Shown here in pieces: positions 8,441 through 18,273 of a DNA stretch of 39,108 bases. Under the pieces are notes generated by a model. That model had not been told where the DNA came from. It saw nothing but the letters and a program-made list of their open reading frames with translations, and did no database searches. The position numbers and the translations under genes were made by a program. The stretch covers positions 1-39,108 of the forward strand of contig PBQX02000101.1 of the NCBI GenBank assembly GCA_002725175.2, given 5' to 3'. The first letter of the stretch is position 1. Every line of letters starts with the position of its first letter. The DNA is from CACKLF01 sp002725175. Lineage in GTDB: Bacteria > Pseudomonadota > Alphaproteobacteria > Rhodobacterales > Rhodobacteraceae.

Positions 8441-9337
8441 ATGACCCTTAGCTTTCCTAACATTAACCCTATCATTTTTTCTTTTGATTTTTTTGGCTTT
8501 GAGCTAAGTCTAAGATACTACTCACTCTCATATATTTTTGGGATTATTATAGCGTGGAAAATAATATTAGAAATATCTAAAAGGNAAATTTTATGGCCCA
8601 AAAATNTTAACCNCTTAAACCCAAAAGATGTGGAAGATTTAATTTTTCATTTGGCGGTTGGTATAGTGTTAGGTGGAAGATTAGGGTACGTTTTATTTTA
8701 TCAACCAGCGATGATATTTTATGACCCAATATTTATTTTCCAGGTATGGAAAGGAGGAATGTCTTTTCACGGCGGTTTTTTAGGTGTGGTAGCTGCGGGA
8801 ATTCTTTTTGGCTACAAAAGAAAAATTCCCATATTAATTTTAGGAGATGTGATAGCTACTGCTTCACCACCCGGAATCTTTTTAGGAAGACTGGCGAATT
8901 TCATAAATGGAGAATTNTGGGGTAAGCCAACATCTGCTTTTACTGGAATCATTTTCCCAAATAGGGAAGCTCAAGAGTGCCCAATTGATTGGCTAACAAT
9001 TTGCACCAGGCATCCTACTCAACTATACGAGGCACTATTCGAAGGCTTAGTTTTAGGGCTGCTTTTGCTTTTTTTCTTATTTAAGATGCGAGGACTATTT
9101 TATCCAGGAAGAACAATATCTCTTTTTTTAATTTTTTATGGAGCCTCAAGATTTTGTATTGAATATTTTAGACAGGCAGACGCCCAATTNATTTCTGATT
9201 CCAACCCTCATGGGCAAATCATAACTTTTTATTATAGCATGGCAGAATTTGGCGGCCTCACTATGGGACAAATATTNTGCATTCCAATGATAATATTTGG
9301 GATCTTTTTGTTCAAATATTCAAAAAATTTGCGTTAG
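8441..9337 (+). CDS. lgt: Prolipoprotein diacylglyceryl transferase
   Basis: Inner-membrane enzyme that moves diacylglycerol from phosphatidylglycerol onto the lipobox cysteine of prolipoproteins. It has 298 residues, with about seven hydrophobic segments. Catalytic and lipid-binding motifs align with E. coli Lgt: GGRLGYVLFY, WKGGMSFHGGFLG with His110 (E. coli His103), and the Lgt signature GIFLGRLANFINGE with Arg150 and Asn153. RHPTQLYEALFEG and SRFCIEYFRQADAQ follow in the C-terminal half. It is first in a three-gene run: midA begins 7 bases after its stop and pgeF 17 bases after that. Several codons hold N. The family is secure. Confidence 0.96.
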   Translation: MTLSFPNINPIIFSFDFFGFELSLRYYSLSYIFGIIIAWKIILEISKRXILWPKNXNXLNPKDVEDLIFHLAVGIVLGGRLGYVLFYQPAMIFYDPIFIFQVWKGGMSFHGGFLGVVAAGILFGYKRKIPILILGDVIATASPPGIFLGRLANFINGEXWGKPTSAFTGIIFPNREAQECPIDWLTICTRHPTQLYEALFEGLVLGLLLLFFLFKMRGLFYPGRTISLFLIFYGASRFCIEYFRQADAQXISDSNPHGQIITFYYSMAEFGGLTMGQIXCIPMIIFGIFLFKYSKNLR

Positions 9338-9344
9338 ATTTTCA

Positions 9345-10418
9345 ATGAATAAATTGAAACAAATTATAATAGAATCAATTGAAAAAAACGGCCCGCTGCC
9401 AATAAACAAATATATGGAAACATGCCTGTATCATCCGGAANTTGGATATTATATGAAAAAAAATCCTATTGGAAAACAGGGAGATTTCATCACCTCACCA
9501 GAGATAAGCCAAGTGTTTGGGGAACTTGTTGGAATCTGGTTGGTTAATGCGTGGAAAACCTTGGGAGAGCCTGAATCTTTCAATTTATTGGAGTTAGGTC
9601 CAGGCAAAGGCACACTAATTAAAGATATATGGCGTTCAACAATGGTTTTTCCTGAATTTCAAAACGCCGCTAAACTGTTACTCTTTGAAAAGTCGAATAT
9701 TCTAAGAAAAATTCAAANNCATAATCTCAGAAAAGTGCCTGTCGAGTGGGTTAACGACCTAGAATCTATAACAAAAAANCCTATAATCTGTTTTTCAAAT
9801 GAGTTCTTTGATGCTTTGCCAGTCAGGCAATTTACTATGAAAAACCAAACGNTTTTAGAGAAAAAGGTTTCATTAAACAAGAACAAAGAAATTCAATTTG
9901 AATTTTTTGAAGTAAATAGAGACAGCAAAATTATTACGGAAAAAAATAATCTTATAGAAGGGNCTATAATCGAAAGAAGTGACCTTCAATTTGAAATCTT
10001 AAAGTGTCTATGTGAAAAGTTGAAAAATAACAGAGGATGNCTGTTAATTATCGATTATGGTAGTGAGTTAGGTCAAGTGGATACTCTTCAAGGAATGCAC
10101 AAAAATAAATATTGTGATTTTCTTGCAAAACCTGGAGAAGTGGACCTAACTTCACATGTAAATTTCGGCTTAATCTCTGGCTATGCAAAATCTTTTAAAG
10201 TAAAACCATCAAAACTTATTACACAAAAGGTTTTTCTAACCAAGATGGGAGTATTTGAACGATTTAAAAAATTAACCGACTCTCTAAATGAAAATGAAAA
10301 AAATTATCAGACCAAAACACTTAATCGCCTTGTTTCGGAAGACCAAATGGGCAACCTAATAAAAGTACTTGCAATCCAGTCAAATAATGAGCCTGATATA
10401 TACCCCTTCTCATTTTAA
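9345..10418 (+). CDS. MidA/NDUFAF7-family SAM-dependent methyltransferase
   Basis: Member of the PF02636 family; the mitochondrial homologue NDUFAF7 methylates an arginine of complex I subunit NDUFS2 during assembly. From the ATG at 9345 it has 357 residues. Visible markers are PLPINKYMETCLYHP, GDFITSPEISQVFGELVG, the SAM-binding LLELGPGKGTL, FSNEFFDALPVRQF, LLIIDYGSELG and GEVDLTSHVNF. An upstream in-frame start at 9297 would overlap lgt by 41 bases and add residues not seen in relatives, so the later ATG was chosen. It sits between lgt and pgeF in a tight operon. A role in respiratory complex I assembly follows from family knowledge only. Confidence 0.92.
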   Translation: MNKLKQIIIESIEKNGPLPINKYMETCLYHPEXGYYMKKNPIGKQGDFITSPEISQVFGELVGIWLVNAWKTLGEPESFNLLELGPGKGTLIKDIWRSTMVFPEFQNAAKLLLFEKSNILRKIQXHNLRKVPVEWVNDLESITKXPIICFSNEFFDALPVRQFTMKNQTXLEKKVSLNKNKEIQFEFFEVNRDSKIITEKNNLIEGXIIERSDLQFEILKCLCEKLKNNRGXLLIIDYGSELGQVDTLQGMHKNKYCDFLAKPGEVDLTSHVNFGLISGYAKSFKVKPSKLITQKVFLTKMGVFERFKKLTDSLNENEKNYQTKTLNRLVSEDQMGNLIKVLAIQSNNEPDIYPFSF

Positions 10419-10435
10419 TTATTATAGGGCCTAAA

Positions 10436-11200
10436 ATGCCGCCAATAGTATCCAAACTAATACAGAATAGTAAACACGCATTCTTTAGTAGAGAATCGGG
10501 AATTACCAAAAATGATATCGAAACAGTTAAAAGAGAAGGCCTTCATAAAATTTCAACTACTTCCACCGAAAGTTTAAAAAGGGTAGCAGATTATTTCCAA
10601 ACTACCCTAGATGATCTTATTTTTTTGAACCAATCACATTCAAATAATTGCATTACTTTTGATGAAACTGAACCTGGCATAAAAAAAAATTTAAGCCCAT
10701 TAATATTTGACGGAGATGCTATAGTTTCCAACATAACCGGTAAAGTACTTTGCATCACTACAGCCGACTGCGCCCCAATTCTTCTGTGGGATAAAAAGGA
10801 AAAAATTTCTGGGGCGATACATTCTGGATGGAGAGGTGCTTTAAATAATATATTAGAAACATCTTTAGATTCATTTGAGAATCTAGGCTCAAATCGTCAG
10901 AATATAATTGCTATACTAGGACCGACCATAAGTAGGAATGTTTACGAAGTAACCGATGAATTTCTAACTTTATTCAAGGAGCGAGATAAAAATTATTCAA
11001 TTTTCTTTAAGAGGGATAAAGTTCTAACTTTTGATTTGCCTAATTTTTTAATTAACAAATTAAAAATCTTAGGAGTTAGTAAGATTGACTTTTTAGAGCA
11101 TTGTACCTTTAGTAATAGCGAAAAATATTTTTCCCATAGGCGAGCTACGGTTCAGGGAAAAACAGAAATGAAGAGGCAGATATCGGCTATAAGAGCCTGA
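10436..11200 (+). CDS. pgeF: Laccase-domain purine nucleoside phosphorylase (YfiH/PgeF)
   Basis: Zinc-dependent enzyme of the YfiH/DUF152 family; characterised members act as purine nucleoside phosphorylase/adenosine deaminase, and E. coli PgeF hydrolyses a peptidoglycan editing substrate. The 254 residues carry the metal ligands in their usual setting: His68 in NQSHSNN, Cys112 in TTADCAPILL and His129 in AIHSGWRG. KYFSHRR near the C terminus is also characteristic. The ATG lies 17 bases after midA, so it is the last gene of the lgt operon. No hairpin terminator with a U run was found after it. The family is secure; which of the reported activities is physiological cannot be told. Confidence 0.93.
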   Translation: MPPIVSKLIQNSKHAFFSRESGITKNDIETVKREGLHKISTTSTESLKRVADYFQTTLDDLIFLNQSHSNNCITFDETEPGIKKNLSPLIFDGDAIVSNITGKVLCITTADCAPILLWDKKEKISGAIHSGWRGALNNILETSLDSFENLGSNRQNIIAILGPTISRNVYEVTDEFLTLFKERDKNYSIFFKRDKVLTFDLPNFLINKLKILGVSKIDFLEHCTFSNSEKYFSHRRATVQGKTEMKRQISAIRA

Positions 11201-11284
11201 TAACAAAAAAATAACTCTAAAAATTTACAAACAAGTTTTTCTGATTCTATTTTACTTTCTTCCTTGTCTTTCTAACAAAATATA

Positions 11285-11312
11285 TTAAGCATTTAATAGT
11301 AAACTATATAAT
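11285..11312 (+). promoter_or_regulatory. Candidate promoter of trxB
   Basis: A perfect TATAAT (11307-11312) lies 17 bases before the trxB ATG, with a weak upstream box TTAAGC (11285-11290) 16 bases earlier. The strong -10 hexamer and its place in a 129-base gap after pgeF support a start of transcription near 11319; the -35 match is poor. Confidence 0.4.
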
Positions 11313-11329
11313 GGAATTTTATGTAAGAA

Positions 11330-12265
11330 ATGCATAGCAAAGTACTTATAATTGGCTCAGGACCCGCTGGATATACTGCAGGAGTTTACGCAGCGCGAGC
11401 TATGTTAGAACCAATTTTAATATCTGGCTTTCAACCTGGAGGTCAACTAACAATAACTACTGAAGTAGAAAATTGGCCGGGCCATACAGAAATTCAAGGA
11501 CCAGATCTAATGGTTAATATGGAAGCTCATGCAAAATCTACTGGAGTTAAAATCGTAGATGATCATGTTACAGAACTTTTAGTTGATAGGCGCCCCTTTA
11601 TGGCAATTACTGATAAGGGTTCTCATTATTCTGCAGATTCAATTATTCTTGCCACTGGAGCTCAGGCAAAATGGCTTGGACTACCTTCAGAAGAGAAATT
11701 TAAGGGTTTCGGAGTTTCAGCCTGTGCAACTTGTGATGGATTTTTTTATAGAAACAAAAAAGTTGTAGTTATAGGGGGAGGAAATACTGCTGCGGAAGAA
11801 GCTATTTTTCTTACCAAATTTGCAGATAAAGTTACTCTAATTCATCGGAGAGATACATTAAGAGCTGAACGCATCTTGCAAAATAGGCTGACATCCAATG
11901 AAAAAATAAATATTCTCTGGAATCATGAATTAACTGAAATACTTGGAAGTGAAAATCCTTTGGGAGTGGAAGGCATCAAGGTTAAAAACGTCACTGATGG
12001 CTCAGAGAAAAATTTGGAATGTGATGGTGTATTTGTTGCTATTGGGCATTCACCTTCAAGTGAGCTTGTAATAGATAAGATGGAAACATATGATGGAGGT
12101 TACGTTGTCACCGAACCAGATTCCACAAAAACGTCAATTCCTGGAATTTTTGCAGCAGGAGATATTACGGATTCCAAATATAGGCAAGCAGTAACATCTG
12201 CAGGTATGGGATGTATGGCAGCTCTGGAAGCAGAACAATTTCTATCAGAGCAGGGAGCTGGTTAA
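11330..12265 (+). CDS. trxB: Thioredoxin-disulfide reductase
   Basis: FAD enzyme that reduces thioredoxin with NADPH in the cytoplasm. It has 311 residues, the usual length of the low-molecular-weight bacterial form. The FAD-binding GSGPAGYTAGVYAAR is at 9-23, and GGQLTITTEVENWPG follows. The redox-active CATC is Cys132-Cys135. The NADPH domain has VVVIGGGNTAAEEA (146-159) and HRRDTLRAE, whose arginines bind the NADPH phosphate. The second FAD motif is GIFAAGDITDSKYRQAVTSAG. A gap of 35 bases separates it from purE, so trxB-purE-purK may be one transcript. No thioredoxin gene is in the window. Confidence 0.97.
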   Translation: MHSKVLIIGSGPAGYTAGVYAARAMLEPILISGFQPGGQLTITTEVENWPGHTEIQGPDLMVNMEAHAKSTGVKIVDDHVTELLVDRRPFMAITDKGSHYSADSIILATGAQAKWLGLPSEEKFKGFGVSACATCDGFFYRNKKVVVIGGGNTAAEEAIFLTKFADKVTLIHRRDTLRAERILQNRLTSNEKINILWNHELTEILGSENPLGVEGIKVKNVTDGSEKNLECDGVFVAIGHSPSSELVIDKMETYDGGYVVTEPDSTKTSIPGIFAAGDITDSKYRQAVTSAGMGCMAALEAEQFLSEQGAG

Positions 12266-12300
12266 AGAATAATTATGGCTAAACATATAAAGTTAAAATC

Positions 12301-12786
12301 ATGACTATGCCAGTAGTAGCAATCCTCATGGGAAGTCAATCGGACTGGCCTACTATGAAAAACGCAACTATAGCACTTAAAGAATTTAAGATACCATATG
12401 AGGTTAAGATTGTATCTGCTCACAGAACTCCTAACCGTCTTTTTGACTTTGGAAATGAAGTAAAGATCCGAGGTTTAAAAGTAATTATAGCAGGTGCTGG
12501 AGGTGCCGCCCATTTACCTGGAATGATTGCTTCTAAAACTGTTATCCCAGTGATTGGGGTGCCAATAAAAACTGAAATATTGAATGGGGTAGATAGTTTA
12601 TATTCGATTGTTCAGATGCCAAAAGGCATTCCTGTTGCCACAATGGCAATAGGCCCCTCCGGAGCCTACAACGCAGGCCTTTTTGCATTATCTATTCTTG
12701 GAAATGAGAAACAAGATATTTTAGATGCTTTAGAGAATAAGAGAAAAGAAATTGCATTATCAATACCCGAAAAACCGACTGATTAG
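12301..12786 (+). CDS. purE: N5-carboxyaminoimidazole ribonucleotide mutase
   Basis: Class I PurE, which moves the carboxyl group of N5-CAIR to give CAIR in purine synthesis. The 161 residues show the whole family signature: MGSQSDWPTM near the N terminus, the active-site SAHRTP, AGAGGAAHLPGM, GVPIKTEILNGVDSL and ATMAIGPSGAYNAGLFA. Presence of purK 6 bases downstream agrees with the class I mutase route rather than direct carboxylation by a class II enzyme. An alternative ATG at codon 3 is possible. The family and pathway are secure. Confidence 0.97.
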   Translation: MTMPVVAILMGSQSDWPTMKNATIALKEFKIPYEVKIVSAHRTPNRLFDFGNEVKIRGLKVIIAGAGGAAHLPGMIASKTVIPVIGVPIKTEILNGVDSLYSIVQMPKGIPVATMAIGPSGAYNAGLFALSILGNEKQDILDALENKRKEIALSIPEKPTD

Positions 12787-12792
12787 AGTATA

Positions 12793-13842
12793 ATGGCTCT
12801 TAAACAAGGAGACAAAATTGGGATTCTTGGAGGTGGCCAGCTGGCTCAACTCCTTATTAATGCAGCTAATAAACTAGGTTTGAAAACATTAGTTTTTGAC
12901 CCAAATGAAGATTCTCCTGCTTTTAATATAGCCACAGAATTCATTTGTGAGCCTTTTTCCAACCAAAAGGCATTGGAAAGCTTCTCTAAAAAGAGTGATA
13001 TTGTAACATACGAATTCGAAAACATTCCTTTAGCTACAATTGATATAATTACCCCACATTGCAAAGTTTCCCCAAATAGGGAGGCCCTAAAAATAGGCCA
13101 GAATAGACTTTTGGAAAAGGCTTTTATAAACCAACTGGGTATTAATACAGCACGCTATTCCCAAATAAGCAGCAAAAAGGAATTACTTGAATTTTGCAAG
13201 TTAAATGCAAGTAAATCAATTATCAAAACAACAACTTCTGGATATGATGGCAAAGGACAGGTGGTTATTGAACCTGGAAAAATTAATACGGCAGCAATAG
13301 ACATAATTGAAAATACCCAATGCATTGTTGAAGAGTTTCAAGAATTTCATTCGGAGGCATCCGTAATCGCTTCGCGTGGGGAAAGTGGATCCGTTTTAAC
13401 ATATGATTCAGGTGCCAATCTTCATAAAGATGGTATTTTGATAAAAACAACGGTTCCTTCTAAGCTACCCAAAGAATTAGAAATTGAAATGGCCTTAATA
13501 GCAGGAAAAATTCTAAATAAGTTAGATTATATTGGGGTTATGGGAATTGAATTTTTTGTTACAAGTCAGGGTTTAATTTTAAATGAATTTGCACCAAGAG
13601 TTCACAATTCTGGTCATTGGACACTTGACGGCTGCTTAATTAACCAATTTGAACAACATATTCGTGCAATAAGCGGTTGGCCTCTTGGATCAACAAAGAG
13701 ACATTCAAATATAGTAATGACTAATATAATAGGCGAAAAAATTACCACTGATATTAAAGAAAATCAGTCAATATATAGTTATGGGAAAAAAGAAATACGT
13801 GCAGGTAGAAAAATGGGCCACATCAATACCATCTATGAATGA
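12793..13842 (+). CDS. purK: 5-(carboxyamino)imidazole ribonucleotide synthase
   Basis: ATP-grasp enzyme that makes N5-CAIR from AIR, bicarbonate and ATP, supplying PurE. The 349 residues open with the N-terminal preATP-grasp motif IGILGGGQLAQLL. Then come ENIP, the NRLLEKAF motif, the ATP-grasp loop KTTTSGYDGKGQ, VEEFQEFHSEASVIASR, and EFAPRVHNSGHWTLDG in the metal-binding region. It begins 6 bases after purE, and its stop codon abuts the A-rich edge of the groEL terminator on the other strand. A clean full-length gene. Confidence 0.96.
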   Translation: MALKQGDKIGILGGGQLAQLLINAANKLGLKTLVFDPNEDSPAFNIATEFICEPFSNQKALESFSKKSDIVTYEFENIPLATIDIITPHCKVSPNREALKIGQNRLLEKAFINQLGINTARYSQISSKKELLEFCKLNASKSIIKTTTSGYDGKGQVVIEPGKINTAAIDIIENTQCIVEEFQEFHSEASVIASRGESGSVLTYDSGANLHKDGILIKTTVPSKLPKELEIEMALIAGKILNKLDYIGVMGIEFFVTSQGLILNEFAPRVHNSGHWTLDGCLINQFEQHIRAISGWPLGSTKRHSNIVMTNIIGEKITTDIKENQSIYSYGKKEIRAGRKMGHINTIYE

Positions 13843-13867
13843 AAAAAGGGCAGCCAAAAGACCGCCC
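13842..13867 (-). terminator. Intrinsic terminator of groES-groEL
   Basis: Read on the minus strand, the hairpin is GGGCGGTC, a TTTT loop, GGCTGCCC, then TTTTTT. All eight stem positions pair, two of them as G-U, and the U tract follows directly. This is the clearest terminator in the window. It lies 28 bases after the groEL stop and its outer edge touches the last base of convergent purK; on the plus strand the U tract is short, so it mainly serves groEL. Confidence 0.8.
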
Positions 13868-13894
13868 CCTTTCCGTAATTAGGTTATAATTAGG

Positions 13895-15553
<1,659 letters not shown>

Positions 15554-15581
15554 TTTTGGCTCCTACTCCTTAAGTTAAATT

Positions 15582-15869
15582 TTAAGATATAATACCTAAT
15601 ATATCGCTTTCTTTCATTATCAACATGTCTTCATCGTCGATCTTTACTTCTGTACCTGACCATTTTCCGAAGAGGACTTTGTCACCCTTCTTAACGTCCA
15701 TAGCAATTTTATTTCCTGCTTCATCCCGAGCACCCGTTCCGACAGAAACAATTTCACCTTCTGCTGGTTTCTCTTTTGCTGTATCAGGAATTATCAATCC
15801 GCCTGAAGTCTTCTCTTCGCTTTCTAAGCGACGGACCACAACGCGATCATGCAAAGGTGTAAATGCCAT
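15582..15869 (-). CDS. groS: Co-chaperonin GroES (Hsp10)
   Basis: Heptameric lid of the GroEL chamber. The 95 residues have the standard GroES features: PLHDRVVVRRLESEEKTSGGLIIPD containing the mobile loop (about residues 16-35), VSVGTGARDEAGN, and GDKVLFGKWSGTEVKIDDEDMLIMKESDILGII at the C terminus. The ATG is preceded by a perfect AGGAGG at 15877-15882, 7 bases away. It is first in the groES-groEL operon, and a CIRCE operator lies 45 bases upstream of its start. Confidence 0.98.
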   Translation of the reverse strand: MAFTPLHDRVVVRRLESEEKTSGGLIIPDTAKEKPAEGEIVSVGTGARDEAGNKIAMDVKKGDKVLFGKWSGTEVKIDDEDMLIMKESDILGIIS

Positions 15870-15913
15870 ATATTTTCCTCCTTATATTAGTGTAAAGTGG
15901 CAAAATTCCAGTG

Positions 15914-15940
15914 TTAGCACTTGCCACATTAGAGTGCTAA
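15914..15940. promoter_or_regulatory. CIRCE operator for HrcA upstream of groES-groEL
   Basis: TTAGCACTT, nine spacer bases and GAGTGCTAA match the CIRCE consensus TTAGCACTC-N9-GAGTGCTAA with one deviation at the inner base of the left arm. HrcA binds this element and represses heat-shock operons; hrcA itself is not in the window. Its position, 45 bases before the groES ATG and just after a promoter candidate, is typical for repression near the transcription start. Confidence 0.93.
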
Positions 15941-15947
15941 CGGAATG

Positions 15948-15976
15948 TAAGTAATTATCTGATTACCCAAAGTCAA
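15948..15976 (-). promoter_or_regulatory. Promoter candidate of groES-groEL
   Basis: On the minus strand TTGACT (15971-15976) is followed after exactly 17 bases by TACTTA (15948-15953). The -35 box is good and the -10 box is poor. Transcription from it would begin at the edge of CIRCE, which fits HrcA repression. A sigma-32-like arrangement was looked for, but the spacing was too long. Confidence 0.4.
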
Positions 15977-16052
15977 CCACTTTTAAAAAAAAACTTTCAA
16001 AAAGACTATAAAAGAGTTAGATCAAATTAAAGTCACTTTACCAAAAGAATAA

Positions 16053-16931
16053 ATGTCCTTAATTATCAAAAACTTAAATGATTTAAGAAATCAGTACTCT
16101 CTTTTATTTTGTGATGTTTGGGGTTGTGTCCACAACGGAATAGAAGCATTTAAATCCGCTGATCTAGCCCTAACTGCATTTAGAAAATCTGGAGGAATAG
16201 TTGTCTTGCTAACAAATGCTCCTAGGCCAGCAAAGGCAGTTAAGAGGCAACTTGATAAAATTGGGCTTAGTGACGACTCTTATGATCATATAGTTACAGC
16301 AGGGGATGCTGCACTGGAATTTATAAAAAAAAATAACTTAGGTAAAAAAATATATCATATCGGTCCTGCTAAAGATAAATCATTTTTTGACACCCTTTTT
16401 TCTACCTCAGGAACCTATGGGTTCTCACTAACCCCTCTACAAAAAGCTGATTTTATTGTATGTACTGGACTTTTCAACGATCAAACTGAAACACCAGAAA
16501 ATTATAGATCTATCTTTAAACGTGCTAAGGCACAAAAATTATCTATGATTTGCACTAATCCTGATGTCTTTGTAGATTTTGGAGAAAAGAGACTATTTTG
16601 CGCTGGGGCATTGGCTTTAAGTTATAAAGAAATTGGCGGACAGGTTTATTCTTTTGGTAAACCTTTTGATGAAATTTATAACTTTGCCCGAAAGTTATTG
16701 CGAGAAAATAATGTCCTTATGAATGATACCGAAATCCTGTGCATAGGAGATGGAATACATACTGACATAAAAGGCGCTAATAACCAAAAAATCCATTCTC
16801 TATTTATTGCCAATGGATTAGAAAAAGAAAATCTAATAAACCAGGATGGTTTATTAGATGAATCAAAATTAGAAAACTTTTTGAAGAAAAAAAGTGAAAA
16901 GCCAGACTTTGTTATAGAAAATCTAAAATAA
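16053..16931 (+). CDS. HAD-superfamily hydrolase, NagD-like (TIGR01459 type)
   Basis: A 292-residue member of the class IIA HAD phosphatases found in alphaproteobacteria. The nucleophile motif is DVWGCVHNG at 21-29: Asp21 is the nucleophile, but the usual second Asp of DxD is Trp, as is known for this subfamily. Motif II is VLLTNAPRP, the conserved lysine is in SFGKPFDEIY, and motif IV is ILCIGDGIHTDIKGAN. The C2-type cap lies between roughly residues 85 and 190. The substrate is unknown. It is followed by ribF on the same strand, so a flavin or sugar phosphate could be imagined, but nothing in the sequence proves it. The ATG start is unambiguous. Confidence 0.88.
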   Translation: MSLIIKNLNDLRNQYSLLFCDVWGCVHNGIEAFKSADLALTAFRKSGGIVVLLTNAPRPAKAVKRQLDKIGLSDDSYDHIVTAGDAALEFIKKNNLGKKIYHIGPAKDKSFFDTLFSTSGTYGFSLTPLQKADFIVCTGLFNDQTETPENYRSIFKRAKAQKLSMICTNPDVFVDFGEKRLFCAGALALSYKEIGGQVYSFGKPFDEIYNFARKLLRENNVLMNDTEILCIGDGIHTDIKGANNQKIHSLFIANGLEKENLINQDGLLDESKLENFLKKKSEKPDFVIENLK

Positions 16932-17243
16932 TATTTATAATTTAGTTATAAAATAAAATTATAAAGAAATGCTGCTTTTCAATTCTTGAAGCATCTAAAT
17001 TACCATGTTAATCATTTCGTTATGCTTAATTAAAGAATATTCATATGCTTAAAGATAATAAAAAAAACTCGTTCATTGGCAATATCTGCCTGGAATACCT
17101 AATAATGAATTTTTTAATCTCAATTCCAGAAAGAATCAGCAAAAAATTTCTTCAAAAGTTTAATAAAATCTCTGGCATGCCTTTAATTAAGAGAACACCT
17201 ACTGCATACCATACAAGTCAAAATTTCAATTAATTCTCCGTTT
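16932..17243. other. Gene-free AT-rich gap between the HAD gene and ribF
   Basis: This 312-base gap is the longest non-coding stretch in an otherwise tightly packed window. A small hairpin at 16974-16992 (GCTT and CAA pairing with TTGAAGC, two bases bulged) might end the HAD transcript, but no U tract follows. A 62-codon open frame (17045-17233) has no ribosome site or recognisable domain, so it is not called a gene. No tRNA-like cloverleaf or riboswitch was seen; the RFN element sometimes found near flavin genes is not recognisable. Confidence 0.6.
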
Positions 17244-18191
17244 ATGACACAAATAATCAACGATATGAATGCGGATAACACAATAACATTTGGTTCTGTT
17301 GTGGCAATTGGCAATTTTGATGGAGTACATATTGGCCACCAAAGTTTAATTAAACTTATTATAGAGCGAGCTAAATCCAAAAATTCAAATTCCGGAATAT
17401 TAAGCTTTGAACCTCATCCAAGGGAATTTTTTGATAAACAAAAACAAAGTTTTAAAATCATGAGCACTGAATCTCGTAGAAAAAAATTATCAAAAACAGG
17501 CTTAGATTTTATTATTGAATTGCCATTTAATAAGTCAGTAGCAAACATGGAACCTTCGACATTTATAAAAGATATCCTGCATGAAAAATTTGGAATAACC
17601 CATATAATTATTGGTCAAGATTTTAAATTCGGCAAAGCACGATCAGGCAATTCAGATATGCTAAAAAGATTAGGAAAAACCTTTGGAATAAAAGTTGAAA
17701 TTTTTGAAATAAAAAAAAATAGGAATTTAAATATATCGTCATCTAGAATTCGTGATCTAATAAAAACAGGTGAAGTAGAGACTGCAAATGATTTACTTGG
17801 CTCTTGCCACTCAGTAATAGGTAAAGTCCAAAAGGGAGAACAAAGAGGTAGAAAATTAGGATTTCCCACAGCAAATATCCAATTTGGCAAATGTATAATA
17901 CCATGCTTTGGTGTTTATGCTAGCCGTGTAAGAATTTTAAGCGCTCATGATAAAAAGATATATGATGGGGCAACATCGATTGGAACTAGGCCAACTTTTG
18001 GAATCAATCATCCTAACCTAGAGGTTTATATTTTTGACTTTGATAAAGATATTTATGGTCTAGAGATAGAAGTAGAACTGAATTTTTTTGTTAGATCTGA
18101 AATAACTTTCTCAGATACTAAAGCTCTAATTCGACAAATGGAGGAAGACTGTACTCACATTAAAGAACTTCTGAAAGGCGTTAAAAAATAA
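17244..18191 (+). CDS. ribF: Bifunctional riboflavin kinase / FMN adenylyltransferase
   Basis: Converts riboflavin to FMN and then FAD with ATP. The 315 residues split as usual. The N-terminal nucleotidyltransferase domain (about 1-185) has AIGNFDGVHIGHQSLI, FEPHPREFF, IIGQDFKFGKARSG and the ISSSRIRDLI motif. The C-terminal flavokinase domain has GRKLGFPTANI, FGVYASRVRI, GATSIGTRPTFG and EVYIFDFDKDIYG. The start ATG at 17244 was taken; a later in-frame ATG (codon 8) is possible. It lies upstream of prs on the same strand. In many proteobacteria ileS follows ribF, but here ileS is at the far right on the other strand. Confidence 0.96.
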   Translation: MTQIINDMNADNTITFGSVVAIGNFDGVHIGHQSLIKLIIERAKSKNSNSGILSFEPHPREFFDKQKQSFKIMSTESRRKKLSKTGLDFIIELPFNKSVANMEPSTFIKDILHEKFGITHIIIGQDFKFGKARSGNSDMLKRLGKTFGIKVEIFEIKKNRNLNISSSRIRDLIKTGEVETANDLLGSCHSVIGKVQKGEQRGRKLGFPTANIQFGKCIIPCFGVYASRVRILSAHDKKIYDGATSIGTRPTFGINHPNLEVYIFDFDKDIYGLEIEVELNFFVRSEITFSDTKALIRQMEEDCTHIKELLKGVKK

Positions 18192-18261
18192 AATATCAGT
18201 AATTTCTGACCAATTTTAGCTATACCTTTTTGGTGTCAAATGTTACAAGCTTTCACTACAC

Positions 18262-18267
18262 AGGAGG
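18262..18267 (+). promoter_or_regulatory. Strong ribosome binding site deciding the prs TTG start
   Basis: A perfect AGGAGG ends 6 bases before TTG at 18274. Nothing else in the 81-base gap could start the PRPP synthetase reading frame as well, so this site fixes a non-ATG start. Confidence 0.8.
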
Positions 18268-18273
18268 AAAATT

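Noticed and set aside
17045..17233. 62-codon open frame before ribF
   Set aside because: No Shine-Dalgarno, no known domain and low-complexity composition; noted in the gap entry but not called a gene.
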